Origin: Asparagopsis taxiformis
Lineage: Eukaryota; Rhodophyta; Florideophyceae; Bonnemaisoniales; Bonnemaisoniaceae
Assembly (NCBI GenBank): GCA_030407315.1
Contig: JALQPE010000134.1
Span: forward strand, 1 to 64,000
Direction of reading: 5' to 3'
Length of the DNA: 64,000 nucleotides
The translations under genes and the position numbers were made by a program. Below are positions 42,004 through 52,803 of the stretch, one piece after another (within the stretch, counting starts at the first letter, position 1; the number at the start of each line of letters is the position of its first letter). The notes under the pieces were generated by a model. It was given only the letters and a program-made list of their open reading frames with translations, was not told the origin of the DNA and made no database searches.

Positions 42004-43621
42004 ATGGCTCAACAATCCCCCAACGCTTTCGACCGCCAGGTGCGCTCTGCCAGCCGCCGTGACAACGATTCTCCCACTCCTTCTCCCTCTCCTTCTCCTT
42101 CTCTGGCCCCCCCTGTCCCCATGGACGTTTGCGAAGCTGCTGCAGCGCTGACCCAGCTCAGCCCAGCACCTAAGCCCGTCCCCTCCCCCCTTCCGCTTCC
42201 GATCCCGCGGTTGTCCCGACAATCGACGCTGGCGTTCCCGCAACTCCGCTTCCGGCTCAATCTGCCGAAGCGGCGCCAGCCGTCGAGGGATCTGGTGCTC
42301 CTCTGCCTAGCTCGCCTGCTCCGGACATGATCATCGCGTCCGGCAGCGACTTGGCAGAGGATGCGGAGAAGGTCGATGATCACAACGCTCGTGACATCGT
42401 ACCGAACAAGCCTCTCCGCAGCACCAGGCTGGCCTACCCTGGCACAGTGCCCATCCCGGTGGATGTGGACTACGACATAAGTCCGGAGAGCTGCCGAAAC
42501 ATTCCAGTCTTCATTTCCCCTCTGGATGTTTCTCCTCCGGCAGTCGTGTCCAGGGTGGTCAGGCCGCATCGCGTTGATGAGTTGAAGAAAACGTTTCTCA
42601 CTCAGGGATTTTCCGTGATTGCTTCACGCGTGTCCGTCTGCGAGGTGATTGATTCCAATGCAAAAGTACGACTGCAATATGTCGATGGATCTCACCGAGT
42701 GACCGCGTTGAAGGCCATTCTCGAGTCGGCTGGACCTGCTCCTGCGAAGGACAGTCCAGAATGGGAGGAGTTTGTCAGTTCAGACATTTACCGTCGATTT
42801 GGAACTATTCCAGTCGACTTTCTCCTCCCACTGACTCGGCTTGGCCGGGATGTCTTCTGCTCCGAAGAAGTACTCCCGCTTTCACGGCTGATGAACTTCC
42901 ACACCCACAATGTCAGCGAGGTAACAGTTGCTGACAATGTGTGCTCTGTGATGGAGTTCATCAATATCCACCGCCTGGGAAAGAAGAAGATCGAGCCGAC
43001 CGTTCAATACATTAAAGAACGGAAAGCGCTGAGCTGGATTCGTCCGAGACAGCTCATGCGCTACGTCTCGATCGCGCGAGGGTTCAAGACCATTGAAAGC
43101 CCTGCTTTCAAATACTGGTCGAGCATCCCGAACAGGCCGGAGTTCGTTCAATTTTCTTCCACAGAGGATCTGGCTGGGTGTACGGTGAACTTGTTGTTCA
43201 ATGGGTCGTTCAGGAGTGCTCCGGATGTACAGAAGTGTTTCATCCTGGAGATGACGGCGCGCTACACTTGTAGCCGTCGGTCGGCCGGGCTGAAACCGTA
43301 CTCGGTTGGTACCATTGGGCAGGAATGGATTGCTGGTTTGTTGGAAATCTTCGGGTACGTGAAGGAGGTGGCCGAGTACTGGAACGTGTCGGATGTGATG
43401 AGGATGCTGGATGGCTCAATTCCCAGCGTGGGTGACCCGAGCAAGAGCTTCGACATTCGCTCGCGCGTTGTCGAAGTTCTTGCTCAGATGGTCCCCAAGA
43501 AGGGGTGCTGGGCAGACTTCCGTCCCAAGGAAGGCCCCCCCGATGGTTACAAGTCGGAGAACATTTTTCCCCGTAAGAAGTCTGTCTTCGGGAAGGACGC
43601 CAGGAAAATGCTCCTGCGCGT
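42004..43621 (+). pseudogene. Third ParB-oxygenase gene, 5' half, cut by the retrotransposon
   Basis: The likely start is the ATG at 42004 (MAQQSPNAFDR); a Ser/Pro-rich segment follows, and near the C6 run at 42185-42190 the frame slips by one base into the main frame (AVVPTIDAG...). The ParB/Srx-like domain has VRPHRVDELKKTFL and VDGSHRVTAL (motif at about 42680), then a helical domain with WSSIPNRPEF and MTARYTCSRR that aligns with the gene at 37355. Coding ends abruptly in codon GT| at 43620-43621, where the LTR begins with TGTGGAAC. The annotated-looking C-terminus VVEQR-TAG belongs to the LTR. The gene resumes at 57279. Confidence 0.75.
43617..43621. repeat. Target-site duplication, left copy (CGCGT)
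   Basis: CGCGT directly precedes the left LTR and recurs at 57274-57278 directly after the right LTR. A 5-bp duplication is the normal footprint of Ty3/gypsy integrases and fixes the insertion borders. Confidence 0.9.
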
Positions 43622-44280
43622 TGTGGAACAACGTTAGTTCTAGATAGCTGGTACGAGCTACGGACACGCTGTCCTTACGAAACGAAACGAGCAGTCCACC
43701 CGCTGGTGTTTGACTGTATTGTTAGAACGGTAGAAGGTAGAGTGGTTAGCGAGTAGACACGAGCGTCACGACGCAACAATCCACGCGAGGATTACGTTAG
43801 CAAACGAGGTGGTACGTCACCGGAGGCGCTCTCAACCAAGCCCGGAGGCACTACACGCAATCAGCCTTACGTGCGGCGATGGGTAGGGAGTACGCAGCTC
43901 GACGGAGACGAAGCCTCGTTAGGCAGAACGTAAACGTAAAACGTAGAAGTCAGTCGTAGACTAGAGCCGTTGCTCGATCGTTGTGTTGTCCCCTTTCCCT
44001 CCCGGCACGATGCCAATACCTATATGGCCACGATGGCATCGCTTTACAGTGTAAACACTGCTCGTAACGTCCCCGAATGGGAAAGGACCTTGTGGGTCAC
44101 ACGTAGGGACCCGTTGGTCCGTTGGCCGTTGCCAATACGTTCGTTGCACACGTGTGCAGGTTGCGCGCGCGCATTCGCCAGCAATGTTCGTGCATTGCTG
44201 TCGCCGGTCGTATCCGCCGAAATTCGAATTCCGCGGAAAACGTAAATATTTGCAATTTCGGAATTGCCACGTATACTACA
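43622..44280. repeat. Left LTR (3' LTR of the minus-strand element), 659 bp
   Basis: Runs from TGTGGAACAACG to GTATACTACA (TG...CA). Read side by side with 56615-57273 it appears identical over all 659 bases. With gag-pol on the minus strand this is the 3' LTR. Confidence 0.9.
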
Positions 44281-44297
44281 CAGCCCCACCCCCACAC
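44281..44297 (-). promoter_or_regulatory. Polypurine tract next to the 3' LTR
   Basis: On the minus strand the bases just before the 3' LTR read GTGTGGGGGTGGGGCTG, a G-rich polypurine tract. This is where plus-strand DNA synthesis of LTR retrotransposons is primed. Position and composition fit. Confidence 0.6.
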
Positions 44298-44875
44298 GTG
44301 GACGTCCCGGCCACGCGGGGCCCGTCAGGACGCGCCTGAGACACGGGGCCGTGGCGCCTTTTCGGGTACAACTGCGGACGTGGCAGTTGTCCCGAAAAAT
44401 CTCGTTGAAACGTACATGGCCCGGTTGGCTGATCGAATCGCCACGGCGCCGGAGCGCGCGCGTGCGCTCCGGCTCTTTCGTAATCATCGCGGCCCGCCCG
44501 TTGGCGTCGTACGTCAATGCCTCGCTTAGGCGTTTTCCTGCAACGGATGCAGTGTCCAATTCCACCACGCGGGTGTGCGTCAATTCAGCGCGATACGAGC
44601 GCAGGCCGCGGCCTTTTCGTGAATCTGCCAGCGGGCATGTCGACAACGGTCGTCCGAAGGATATTTAAGCGGCGGCTTAACGTGATAGCGATCGTCGCTC
44701 ACCCTTCTCCTCACCATCGTCATCCAGGCCGTTGCCTTTCGTTCTCCCTTATCCTCTTCCCCCGCTGGGTACTACTACCTCCGTTCCTTTCGTTCTCTTG
44801 TTTCGTCTAGCCCGCGTGGCTCTCGTCGTCGTGCTCGTTGCACTCGTCATAATTATCGTGTACAGCGTAACCACG

Positions 44876-47103
44876 ATGGTTACGACTCGTAGTACCGATG
44901 CTAACACCCCGCGGCCCGCCGGCTCTGCTGGAGGTGGAGCGAGGAACCCTTCGCAGGGCGCTCCCTCCCTCGTCGGGGCCGGTGCGCCGCCAGCGACGGA
45001 AGCGTCCGTCGCGCCCGCCCCATCCGTGAGGGCGGGAGAAGCCGTTGCTTCGCAGGCCGTCGCCTCTTCGTCTCGCCCGATGGCTCCGTCTCGCCTGGTG
45101 GCTTCCGTGACGCCTGCCGAGGCTAATAGGGCCGATGCCCCACGTGATGATGACGCAACGGCGTCCGACTCGGGGAATTCGTCACCCGTCATTCCGGCCG
45201 CCGCGGCCCCGTCGACGGGTGTAGCCGCGATGGCAGCGGCCGCTCGTTCGCGTCGTGCTGTGGCGGCGGCCCGCACGGGCGTGCCTCGTCGTGATGGCCC
45301 GCCGCGTTCTCCTCGCCAGGACCCCTCGCCGGAGGGTGGTGACCCCGTTGGGACGGTCGGCACCGCCTCACGTGGCGGGGCGGCGCTAAACGTAGGCGTC
45401 CTGACCCACGCGTGGGCTGCGTTGCCCCGCGTGGGTATCACGGATGACGATCTCGCCACGTTGGCCAGAGATCGTCTGGACGCCCGCGCGGTCGTCGACT
45501 ATATGCGTTCCGCCGAAGATACGTGGGGGCGAGCAGCCGGGCGTCGTTTCGCCAACGGGCCGCCGGGATCGGAACGTTACCAGATCCCGGCGTCGATACG
45601 TTGCGACCGCTCGTGGTTGCGTGACGTCAACGACGCGATCTACGTCGACCGTATGGACGCATACTTATGGAAGGGGACGCCCGAGGAACCGCCGTTCATC
45701 TCGGTGTCGTCCGTATTCGTATGTCCGCGGACACTTTCCGAAAGGCAACGTGCCGAATGGAAGACTGCTCTTTCGTTGAGCGTCATCTCCAAAAGCGTCG
45801 TGTCGTACGATGACCACTTCGCTCTCCGCCACGTGAACGCGGACGACTATCGTGTGTCGCACGCGTCAGCTCCGTGGGTCGTCCCGAGCGAGCTCTACTT
45901 CCCGCCGTTGCCGGAAGTAGTCGAGGAGTTTCCGTACCCCCGTGGGTCGTCCACGTTATTACCACGCGTGGTACATTATTTCACCGATGCCGTGAAGGAC
46001 GCGCCTGCCCCCGTGAAGGAACGTTTCCTTATGGCCGTGGACATCGAACACGCAGCGATGCTCGCGTGCTCGCTATTCGTGGAACGTCGTGTGTTTCGGG
46101 CGCGCGTGCCTACTGCCGGAGTCCACGTTGGACTTCCTGGCCGATTACGAGATGCTTCGTGCAATCCCGGTGACGGTTCCGACACGTTTGTCTCCGTCAC
46201 CAGCGCGTTGGCTGAGGTTCGCGGCGCCCTTGCGTTGGGGCCGGAGTATCGGGTTATACGTCCCGATTACGCAAGCGGCGATAACCAGGAGTTCGTCTCC
46301 GTTCGTAGCGATGGGGCTTACGTGCCGCGGGTCGCTTCCCGTTCCGAACGCCGTCGTGGCAATCGTGCCGGTTATTTCGGCGGCCTCGGGGCAACGAGCG
46401 CCCCCGAGGGACGCGTTCTGGCCGTCGTGGCCATCAAAACGAAGCGCCGCGTGCGCCGGATCCTCGAGAGGTCGTGCCACGCGAGGCTACGGGAGGGGGC
46501 AACGTTGCCCAGGTCAGTCGTCCGAGTGTGGCCACGCCGGCCGAACGCGCGCCACGCTTCGTTAGCCTGGACGACCGCGTCTCCGATGAGGATGCCCGTC
46601 GGCTTCTCGGTACGTCGATGTCCGCTCCGCCTCGTGCGGACGGCTGGGTTATCCGTTCCCTCATCTCGTCCGTGGCTCGCGCAGCCGAAGAGTTCAGGGC
46701 CCAGACGTTGGACCTGACTGCCCGCTTGGCAACGGAACGCGCGATTTCCGAGCGTCTCGCCGCGGCGACTCGTAGTTACGCGCCGCCCGTTGGCGTTCGT
46801 AATGAACCGTACGGTTACGCGAGTGGCGGCGGCTTCGGCGACCCCGTCGGGTATGGTCACGCAGCGGCGTACCTGCCACGCGACCCCGCTCGGCGCGCCC
46901 TTCGGATACGCGCAGTCACGGGACTGCGGATCCTTACGCTAGGGATCCCGCGTCTCGTCGCGAGCGAGCCCCCGTGGTCACGCAGACCGTCGATCCGTAC
47001 GCGCCGGGCTTCGTTCAGCCCAGTCGCAGCCGCAGCCACGATAGCCGCGGCGAAGGCCCTGGTCCGTATGACCCTGCGGGCAAGCGTTCTCGTCGCTACT
47101 AGG
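44876..47103 (+). CDS. Antisense accessory ORF of the retrotransposon, frame-shifting
   Basis: It lies between the 3' LTR and the integrase end but on the strand opposite to gag-pol. A TATTTAAG word near 44665 and a CT-rich stretch precede the ATG at 44876 (MVTTRSTDAN), suggesting its own promoter. The first 200 residues are Ala/Pro/Ser-rich. A globular section follows (ALPRVGITDDDLATLARDRL, WKTALSLSVISKSVVSYDDH, VKERFLMAVDIEHAAML) that I do not recognise. Beyond about 46090 the plausible coding frame changes: LDFLADYEMLRAIPVTVP in a second frame, then RFVSLDDRVSDEDARRLL and a coiled-coil-like AEEFRAQTLDLTARLATERA in a third, ending near 47103. Antisense ORFs at this place are known in some large plant Ty3/gypsy elements. 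The function is unknown; the upstream in-frame TTG start with a hydrophobic segment is unlikely. Confidence 0.5.
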
Positions 47104-49744
47104 TCGTTCCTAGGTTAGTTCGTAGGCCACGTCGGCTCTAGCATCGTATGCTTCGTAAACTTCGTCTTGTTTCTTTGCGTAATCGCATGGCTCCGTTGAG
47201 CTTCGTAATTTGCGTTTGGCAGGTCGTCTGCAGCAGAGGAGGGGTTTAGCGTTAAGCCCCTCCCCACAATTTTTTTGTTGTGGCGTCTACCCCGTCGGGT
47301 GTCGTAAGGCTTACGTAGCCCGTGTTCGAGTTCGCGGCGGCGCGTGCCCGTTGGCAGGTTCGTAACACACGCAATTATTCGGCAAAGCGGCGGCGCGTAG
47401 CGGCGGCTTTTCACTGCGAGTGGTACGTTAACCTCGATCTTAGAGCCCGTTGGCGTGCGTATCATTTAGTAACTAACTCGCAAATCGTTTCCGCCGTCGT
47501 TTCTCGTTCGGATAACCCCGTCGGGTGTCGGATTTCGTTGAGCATTCGAGCTCCTTAGCGCGTAGCACATCGGTGCCATTTTAATTTGCTCCGATGAGCT
47601 GGGCGAAAATTTCGTCGAACGTCAGACCGACGGGCGTGTGAGTCGGTTTGACGTTCTACGCCGTGGCGTGTAGTAGTAATTCGTCGCAGTACGTTGCGGT
47701 TTCGTTGACGACGTGGTGGCCGGCGGGCTTGGCTTTTCGTATAGCCGTTGACGTCATTAGCGCCGTCGCGCTTCGCGTTGCCGCGGCTTCACGTTGGCCA
47801 GTGGCGTTATCATTTTGTAACTATCTCGGAATTCGTTTCCGCCGTCGTTCCTCGTGCGGATAACCCCGTCGGGTGTCGAATTCCGTTGAGCATTCGAGCT
47901 CTCTGGCACGTAGCACGTCGGTGCCAATTTTAATTCGCTCCGGTGAGCTGGACGGAAAATTCGCTAAGCGTCAGGCCGACTCGCGCGTGAGTTGGCTTGA
48001 CGTTCACGCCGTTGCGTGTACGCGGTAGTGCGTCGTGGTGCGTCGCGGTTCCGTAGACAACGTTTTTGCCGGCGGGCTTGGCTTTTCGTATAGCCGTTAA
48101 CACCGTTAGCGCCGTCGCGCTTCACGTTCCCGCGGCTTCACGTTAGCCGGTGGCGCAATCGTTGCGCTAGTCCGTTTCGCGGGGCGGCGTCGTTCGCCGC
48201 GGCGTCCGAGGAGCGTTTCGTTAGCTCATTCGTTATGTGGTGCGACGTGCACCTGGGCATACGTAATGCTCGCCCTCTACGCCGTTGCGTAATTTCGTTA
48301 TTCGACTTGCGAACCCGACGGGGACGGATTGACGAAGTCGTTTCGCATGCCCGCGGGCGTTTGAGGCTGTTACGTGAGCCAGTTTTTCGTCGGCTCGTTG
48401 CCTTCAGCTGTGCCGTTTACGTTGGCTACCAGCTTGTACGCCGTCGCGTATTCGTATTTTCGTTTCGCGGGTCGACCCGTTGAGTACGTCGTATCGTTAC
48501 GACGTCCGCGTACGCGCTCGTCTCCTGGCCGACGTGGCCGGTGGCGCGTGCGCCTTCGAATTCGTACGGGGTCTAAGCTCGTTAGCTTATCGTTTGCGAC
48601 GCGGACGTGCGCGTCTTAGCCTTCGTGACCGTACGTGTCCCCCTTTCGGGTTTGCTCGTGCGTTTCGACTAGCCGGCGGGCTTTTCGCTTTCGCGCGTCG
48701 TTCGTTATGCCCGCGTGGCAGGACACCGTTGTGTCGTTCCGTGGTTGCCGTACGTGGCTGCCGTGTTCGGCGTCGTGCCTCACGATGGCGATACGGTTCG
48801 CCGTCCGTCGTCGCGGCCTCGTTGGCTCGTCGTTCGCACGCTTTACTCGCGCGCTTCGTGCGCTGAGACCCGTTGGTCTAATTCGTCGGCTAACGTATAG
48901 CTTCGTTCCGCTTCGTGCGGGGAGTTTCGTAATGAGGCCGTTGCCATCTTCGCCGGGGACGCGTCCGTCCTACGTCGTTTCTCCGCCTTCCGGCGTCACG
49001 TTGCCGTTAGCTCGCGAGCTGTTTGGCGTTGACCTCGTTGGTCGATGCGACTCGTTGTCAGCGGCTGTCCACGGGGACGTACGATGGCTCACGTGACATG
49101 CCAAAATTACGAAATTTTCGGGGCACGCGTGTCCCGAGATTTGGCCGGATTAGCGCACTGTAATCGGCCCGATTTTCGTACCGTGCGTCCATGGCCCGCT
49201 GGCCCAAGTATAATTTTTCGCGCGAAAAATCTGACGTGTTGTCCGTCCGTGGCCCGTGGTGTCGTCACCTTTGCCCGTGGGACGGTCAACACTGTCGAGC
49301 CAGTCGTGGCTCTTCACATCGTGTGAATCGTCCGCGCGTGGACTCGTCGTCCAATCTTTCGTTGGCGCTCGTGCCTCCACCAACGTATGGTGTCGAAAAC
49401 GAAAAGAGCGACGGCTCTAGCACGCATCGCGCCCCCCCAACGCAAGGGTGGACGTCCCGGCCACTCGTTGTGCCTTCGCTTCTCGTTCGTGCGGCTCGTC
49501 GCCTTCGTTTGTTGCATCGTGCAACGTCGCGCACGCGTGCGCTTAACCCGACGCTCGTGTGCGTTTTCGGGGGCCGTCGTGGCCTTTCACGTTGTTGCTC
49601 GTCGCACGCGTGCGAAGTATCGAGAGACGCTCTCTTCAGATACGTTCCGGCGGGGTTCCCACGTAGGGTTACGATACCCGACCCACTTCACGAGGAAGTC
49701 TAACGTTCCGTCCTCGTTCACGCGGTGGTTGAGTAGGTCGTCTA
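47104..49744. other. Noncoding part of the retrotransposon with 348-bp tandem repeats
   Basis: No protein recognised. Two diverged direct repeats start at 47487 and 47835 (GTTTCCGCCGTCGTT, then GATAACCCCGTCGGGTGTCG, CGTTGAGCATTCGAGCTC and the CATGTG-free TCGGTGCCA segment), so the period is 348 bp. Many ORFs appear because the DNA is GC/CG-rich; none looks real. Confidence 0.6.
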
Positions 49745-51946
49745 CTACATACGCGGACCGTCGCGGTTCTTGTCGAGGTCTGCCTCGGTGGCATCGTATG
49801 GCTCCGGCGGGGGCGCGTTCGCCGGCGTTGGCGCGTACGCAACGCGGTCCGAGTTGACACGTTCAACTACGTCTCCTCGTTGGATGACGAACGTTCGTAC
49901 GTCGTTACGTAGTACGCGGAACGGTCCCAACGCGTGGTTGCCGAGCTTCGTGCCCTTCGTGGTCCCGTCCGTCGGGTCGATGAATACGTATTCTCCCGCG
50001 CGGATGTTTCGATTCGAGACACGGACTCGTTTGTCGAAATTTCGTTTATAACGTGCCTGCGCGGCCTTCAGCGTTCGATACGCATTGTCCATCGTTGTGG
50101 CGAGCTCACGAACGTAAGTGGCTCGCCCTCCCCCGTCGGGTAGTTCGCGGTTCGTTACCGACGTGTGTAGCGCCAACGGTGGCGGTGGATTCGTGAGAAT
50201 CAAATCGAAGGGCGTCGTGCCCGTGCTCGAATGCACATGCGTGTTGTACGCAAACGTTAACGCCGATGCGTATCGATCCCAGTCGTTCTGGTTTTCGTTC
50301 ACGTAATTGCGCAGCATCGCCAGGATCGTCCTGTTGTAGCGCTCCACCTGCCCGTTCGTTTGGGGGTGGTACGTCGACGTAAAGACGTTCGTCACGCCGA
50401 TTTCGTTGCAGACGCGCTGGAAAAACTTAGCAGCGAACTGCTTTCCGTTATCGCTTATGAGCGTCCGTGGGGGTCCATACGAGAAGACCCACGCGTTGAC
50501 GAACGCGCTCGCCACGTTGGCGGAATCGATATTTCGTAGAGGTACGACTCTAGTCAGCTTCGTGAAGCGGTCCGTTATCACGAGGATAAATCGGTTACCA
50601 CGCGTGGTCTTCGTAAGCGGACCTAGTATGTCGATACATAGGTCTCGCAGCGGCTCCGTAGCCGGAAATAAACGTAACGGGTTCGTCCGTTTGCGAAGCT
50701 TCACGCGGTTCTTCGCACATCCAACGCAGTTTCGTACCGTTGCGTGGATGTCGGCGGCCATCGCGGGCCAGTAGTACGTCCTCCGTAGGGTATAGTACAT
50801 ACGCGTTTGCCCGGGATGTCCAGCGAGGACGTGGTGGTGCGTTAACTCCAGCAGCCGCGGCCGTAACGAAGCCGGCACAACGATTTGTGTACGTTCCTCA
50901 CCGTGAGGGTTCCGGCGTCGGAGTAAGCCATCGTGGCCTTCGAAGAATGCAGCGTCCTGCGTCTCGGACTGTCGTGTCAGTATCGTTTGACAGAACGCGT
51001 CCTCGCGTTGAGCTTCGATAAGCTCGTCCCTCGTAATGGGAAGCTGAACGTCAGCTGGTGGCACGCGTGCCGAATCGTCTTCGGCAGCGCGCTGTTCGTC
51101 GAGGAAATCCGGTTCCTCGTCGAGAACGTCATCGAGCGTCGCGTCGCGGTTGAACTCGAGGCCATCGTGGCCAGCCGTCGTGGCTGATGTTCGTTCATCA
51201 CGAGTCTCGTTCGACGGGTCGTCGTGACCCCTGGCATTCGTTGCCTTTTTACGTACGGACGTCGTTCGTCCTTGCCCATTTCGTGTGGGTTGTCGCCGAC
51301 TGCGAGTCGTCACGAGGACCGTGTCCCCGTACGATGGTACGTCATCGTCGACGGGTCGACCGTCGTCATACGTAGATATCACACGTGATAAAGCGTCAGG
51401 TACCTGGTGCACGCGCCCAGGCCTGTACGTGACTTCGAAATCGAATTCGGCAACGCGTAGCCTCCATCGTAGTAGTCGTCCGGACGCGTCCGTCAACGTC
51501 ATCAGCCAACGTAAGGCTTCGTGATCCGTACGTACGGTAAATCGTTGACCCTCTACGTAGGGTCGGAGCGACGTTATCGCCCAAACGACGGAGTAACACT
51601 CGCGCTCCGTTGCCGAGTAACCGCGTTCGGTTTCGTTGAGGGTCTTCGACCAGTACCCAATCGGCACCCATTCGTTGGGTTTATCTTCGTTCTGCTGCTG
51701 GAGCAACGTAGCTCCCAGCTGATACGCCGACGCGTCGGTATCGATCATGAACGGACGTCCCGCCTTCGGAAGGTGCAATACTGGTGGCGACACCAGTATT
51801 GTCTTCAACGTTTCGAACGCATTCGTTTGCGCGTCCGTTGGGTTCGTCCAATCGGGGGAAGCGTCCTTCTTCAACATCGTGTTGAGTGGCCGAGCGATCT
51901 CGGCATACGCCTTTACGAAACGGCGGTAAACGTTGGCCGCGCCCAA
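49745..51946 (-). CDS. Retrotransposon pol: end of RT, RNase H and integrase
   Basis: It begins within RT connection sequence (GAANVYRRFVKAYAEIARPL). RNase H follows with PFMIDTDASAYQLGATL, the E of ATERECYSVVWA and RTDHEALRWLM. Integrase has the zinc-binding H-H-C-C module (HHVLAGHPGQ...NCVGCAKN) and the D-D-E core: CIDILGPL, LISDNGKQF and HPQTNGQVERYNRT. The end (VRVSNRNIRAGEYVFIDP, LGPFRVLRND) matches the beta-barrel tail of gypsy integrases; no chromodomain follows. The true protein continues from the ORF at 51913-52803: homology runs on as KLHVAARNKEAFR one frame away, explained by one missing G near 52030. Confidence 0.85.
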   Translation of the reverse strand: MGAANVYRRFVKAYAEIARPLNTMLKKDASPDWTNPTDAQTNAFETLKTILVSPPVLHLPKAGRPFMIDTDASAYQLGATLLQQQNEDKPNEWVPIGYWSKTLNETERGYSATERECYSVVWAITSLRPYVEGQRFTVRTDHEALRWLMTLTDASGRLLRWRLRVAEFDFEVTYRPGRVHQVPDALSRVISTYDDGRPVDDDVPSYGDTVLVTTRSRRQPTRNGQGRTTSVRKKATNARGHDDPSNETRDERTSATTAGHDGLEFNRDATLDDVLDEEPDFLDEQRAAEDDSARVPPADVQLPITRDELIEAQREDAFCQTILTRQSETQDAAFFEGHDGLLRRRNPHGEERTQIVVPASLRPRLLELTHHHVLAGHPGQTRMYYTLRRTYYWPAMAADIHATVRNCVGCAKNRVKLRKRTNPLRLFPATEPLRDLCIDILGPLTKTTRGNRFILVITDRFTKLTRVVPLRNIDSANVASAFVNAWVFSYGPPRTLISDNGKQFAAKFFQRVCNEIGVTNVFTSTYHPQTNGQVERYNRTILAMLRNYVNENQNDWDRYASALTFAYNTHVHSSTGTTPFDLILTNPPPPLALHTSVTNRELPDGGGRATYVRELATTMDNAYRTLKAAQARYKRNFDKRVRVSNRNIRAGEYVFIDPTDGTTKGTKLGNHALGPFRVLRNDVRTFVIQRGDVVERVNSDRVAYAPTPANAPPPEPYDATEADLDKNRDGPRM

Positions 51947-52803
51947 AAACGATCGACATTGCGTCTTGTCGCGTGGGAACGTAGCCGTACGAAAGGCTTC
52001 CTTGTTCCGAGCTGCGACGTGCAGCTTCCTGGGGTAATCACGTGCCCCAGGTAGTCAACTCGTGGTTGAAAGAACGAGCACTTCGTGAGCTTTAACGTTA
52101 CTCCCGCTGCGCGTAGCAGGGAAAGCACCTGGTCAACGTGACCCAGGTGAGACTCGAGGTCTTTCGAAAAGACGATTACGTCGTCTAAGTAGACCAGGCA
52201 CGATTGCCAACGTACTCCGGAGAGGATGATGTCCAACGTCCGCTGAAACGTAGCGGGGGCATTTCGTAGCCCGAATGGCATTCGCACGTAGCGATACGTT
52301 CCCATGAAAGACGTAAACGTTGTCTTATCACGGTCCTCGGCGGAGACGGGCACTTGCCAGTAACCGGCGTTACAATCGAGTGTCGTGAAGATGGCGGCGT
52401 CGCCCAACGAATCAAGGCAGTCTTCCATACGAGGAAGCGGGTACGAATCAGCGATCGTTTTCGCGTTCAAACGCCTGTAGTCGACACAGAAACGTAAGGA
52501 TCCGTCCTTCTTCGGCACCAACACGATTGGTGACGCCCATTCGCTGGACGCGGGTTCGATAACCCTTCGTTGAGCATCTTCGTGATCTGCTCCTCGGCTA
52601 TCGTACGTAAAGCCGGACCCTGACGATAGGGCATTGAACGTATGGGCCGCGTGCCCGGTTCGAGTTCGATTCGATGCTCCGTAGCATTGATTTCGCCGAG
52701 GCGTCCGCTCGTCCACATTGACGAATGTGTAGCTAGCATCTCGTTGATGCGCTTTCGTAAATCCTCGTCGTCGAGGTGCGACAAATCGATTGTCGACTGC
52801 CAA
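51913..52803 (-). CDS. Retrotransposon pol: reverse transcriptase core
   Basis: The frame contains the Ty3/gypsy RT blocks in order: VIEPASSEWASPIVLVPKKD, FCVDYRRLNAKT, TTLDCNAGYWQVPV, FGLRNAPATFQR and the active-site YLDDVIVFS, then LGHVITP. The first 80 residues of this ORF are out of frame with the real protein, which arrives from the protease ORF at MLNEG. The break between MLNEG and VIEPASS is explained by one missing G in a G run near 52563. It ends out of frame after about 52030. With the neighbouring ORFs it makes one pol polyprotein. Confidence 0.85.
   Translation of the reverse strand: MAVDNRFVAPRRRGFTKAHQRDASYTFVNVDERTPRRNQCYGASNRTRTGHAAHTFNALSSGSGFTYDSRGADHEDAQRRVIEPASSEWASPIVLVPKKDGSLRFCVDYRRLNAKTIADSYPLPRMEDCLDSLGDAAIFTTLDCNAGYWQVPVSAEDRDKTTFTSFMGTYRYVRMPFGLRNAPATFQRTLDIILSGVRWQSCLVYLDDVIVFSKDLESHLGHVDQVLSLLRAAGVTLKLTKCSFFQPRVDYLGHVITPGSCTSQLGTRKPFVRLRSHATRRNVDRFWARPTFTAVS

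Noticed and set aside
43622..43637. C-terminus VVEQR with TAG as the end of the ParB gene at 42004
   Set aside because: These codons lie in the LTR; the CGCGT duplication and the paralogues show the gene really continues at 57279.
44732..44875. Hydrophobic N-terminal extension (possible membrane segment) of the antisense ORF
   Set aside because: It depends on a TTG start; the first ATG is at 44876 with a better context, and the upstream part looks like leader sequence.
47104..49744. Many overlapping ORFs between the antisense ORF and integrase
   Set aside because: GC-rich DNA with few stop words gives open frames in several phases; none shows a domain or consistent composition.
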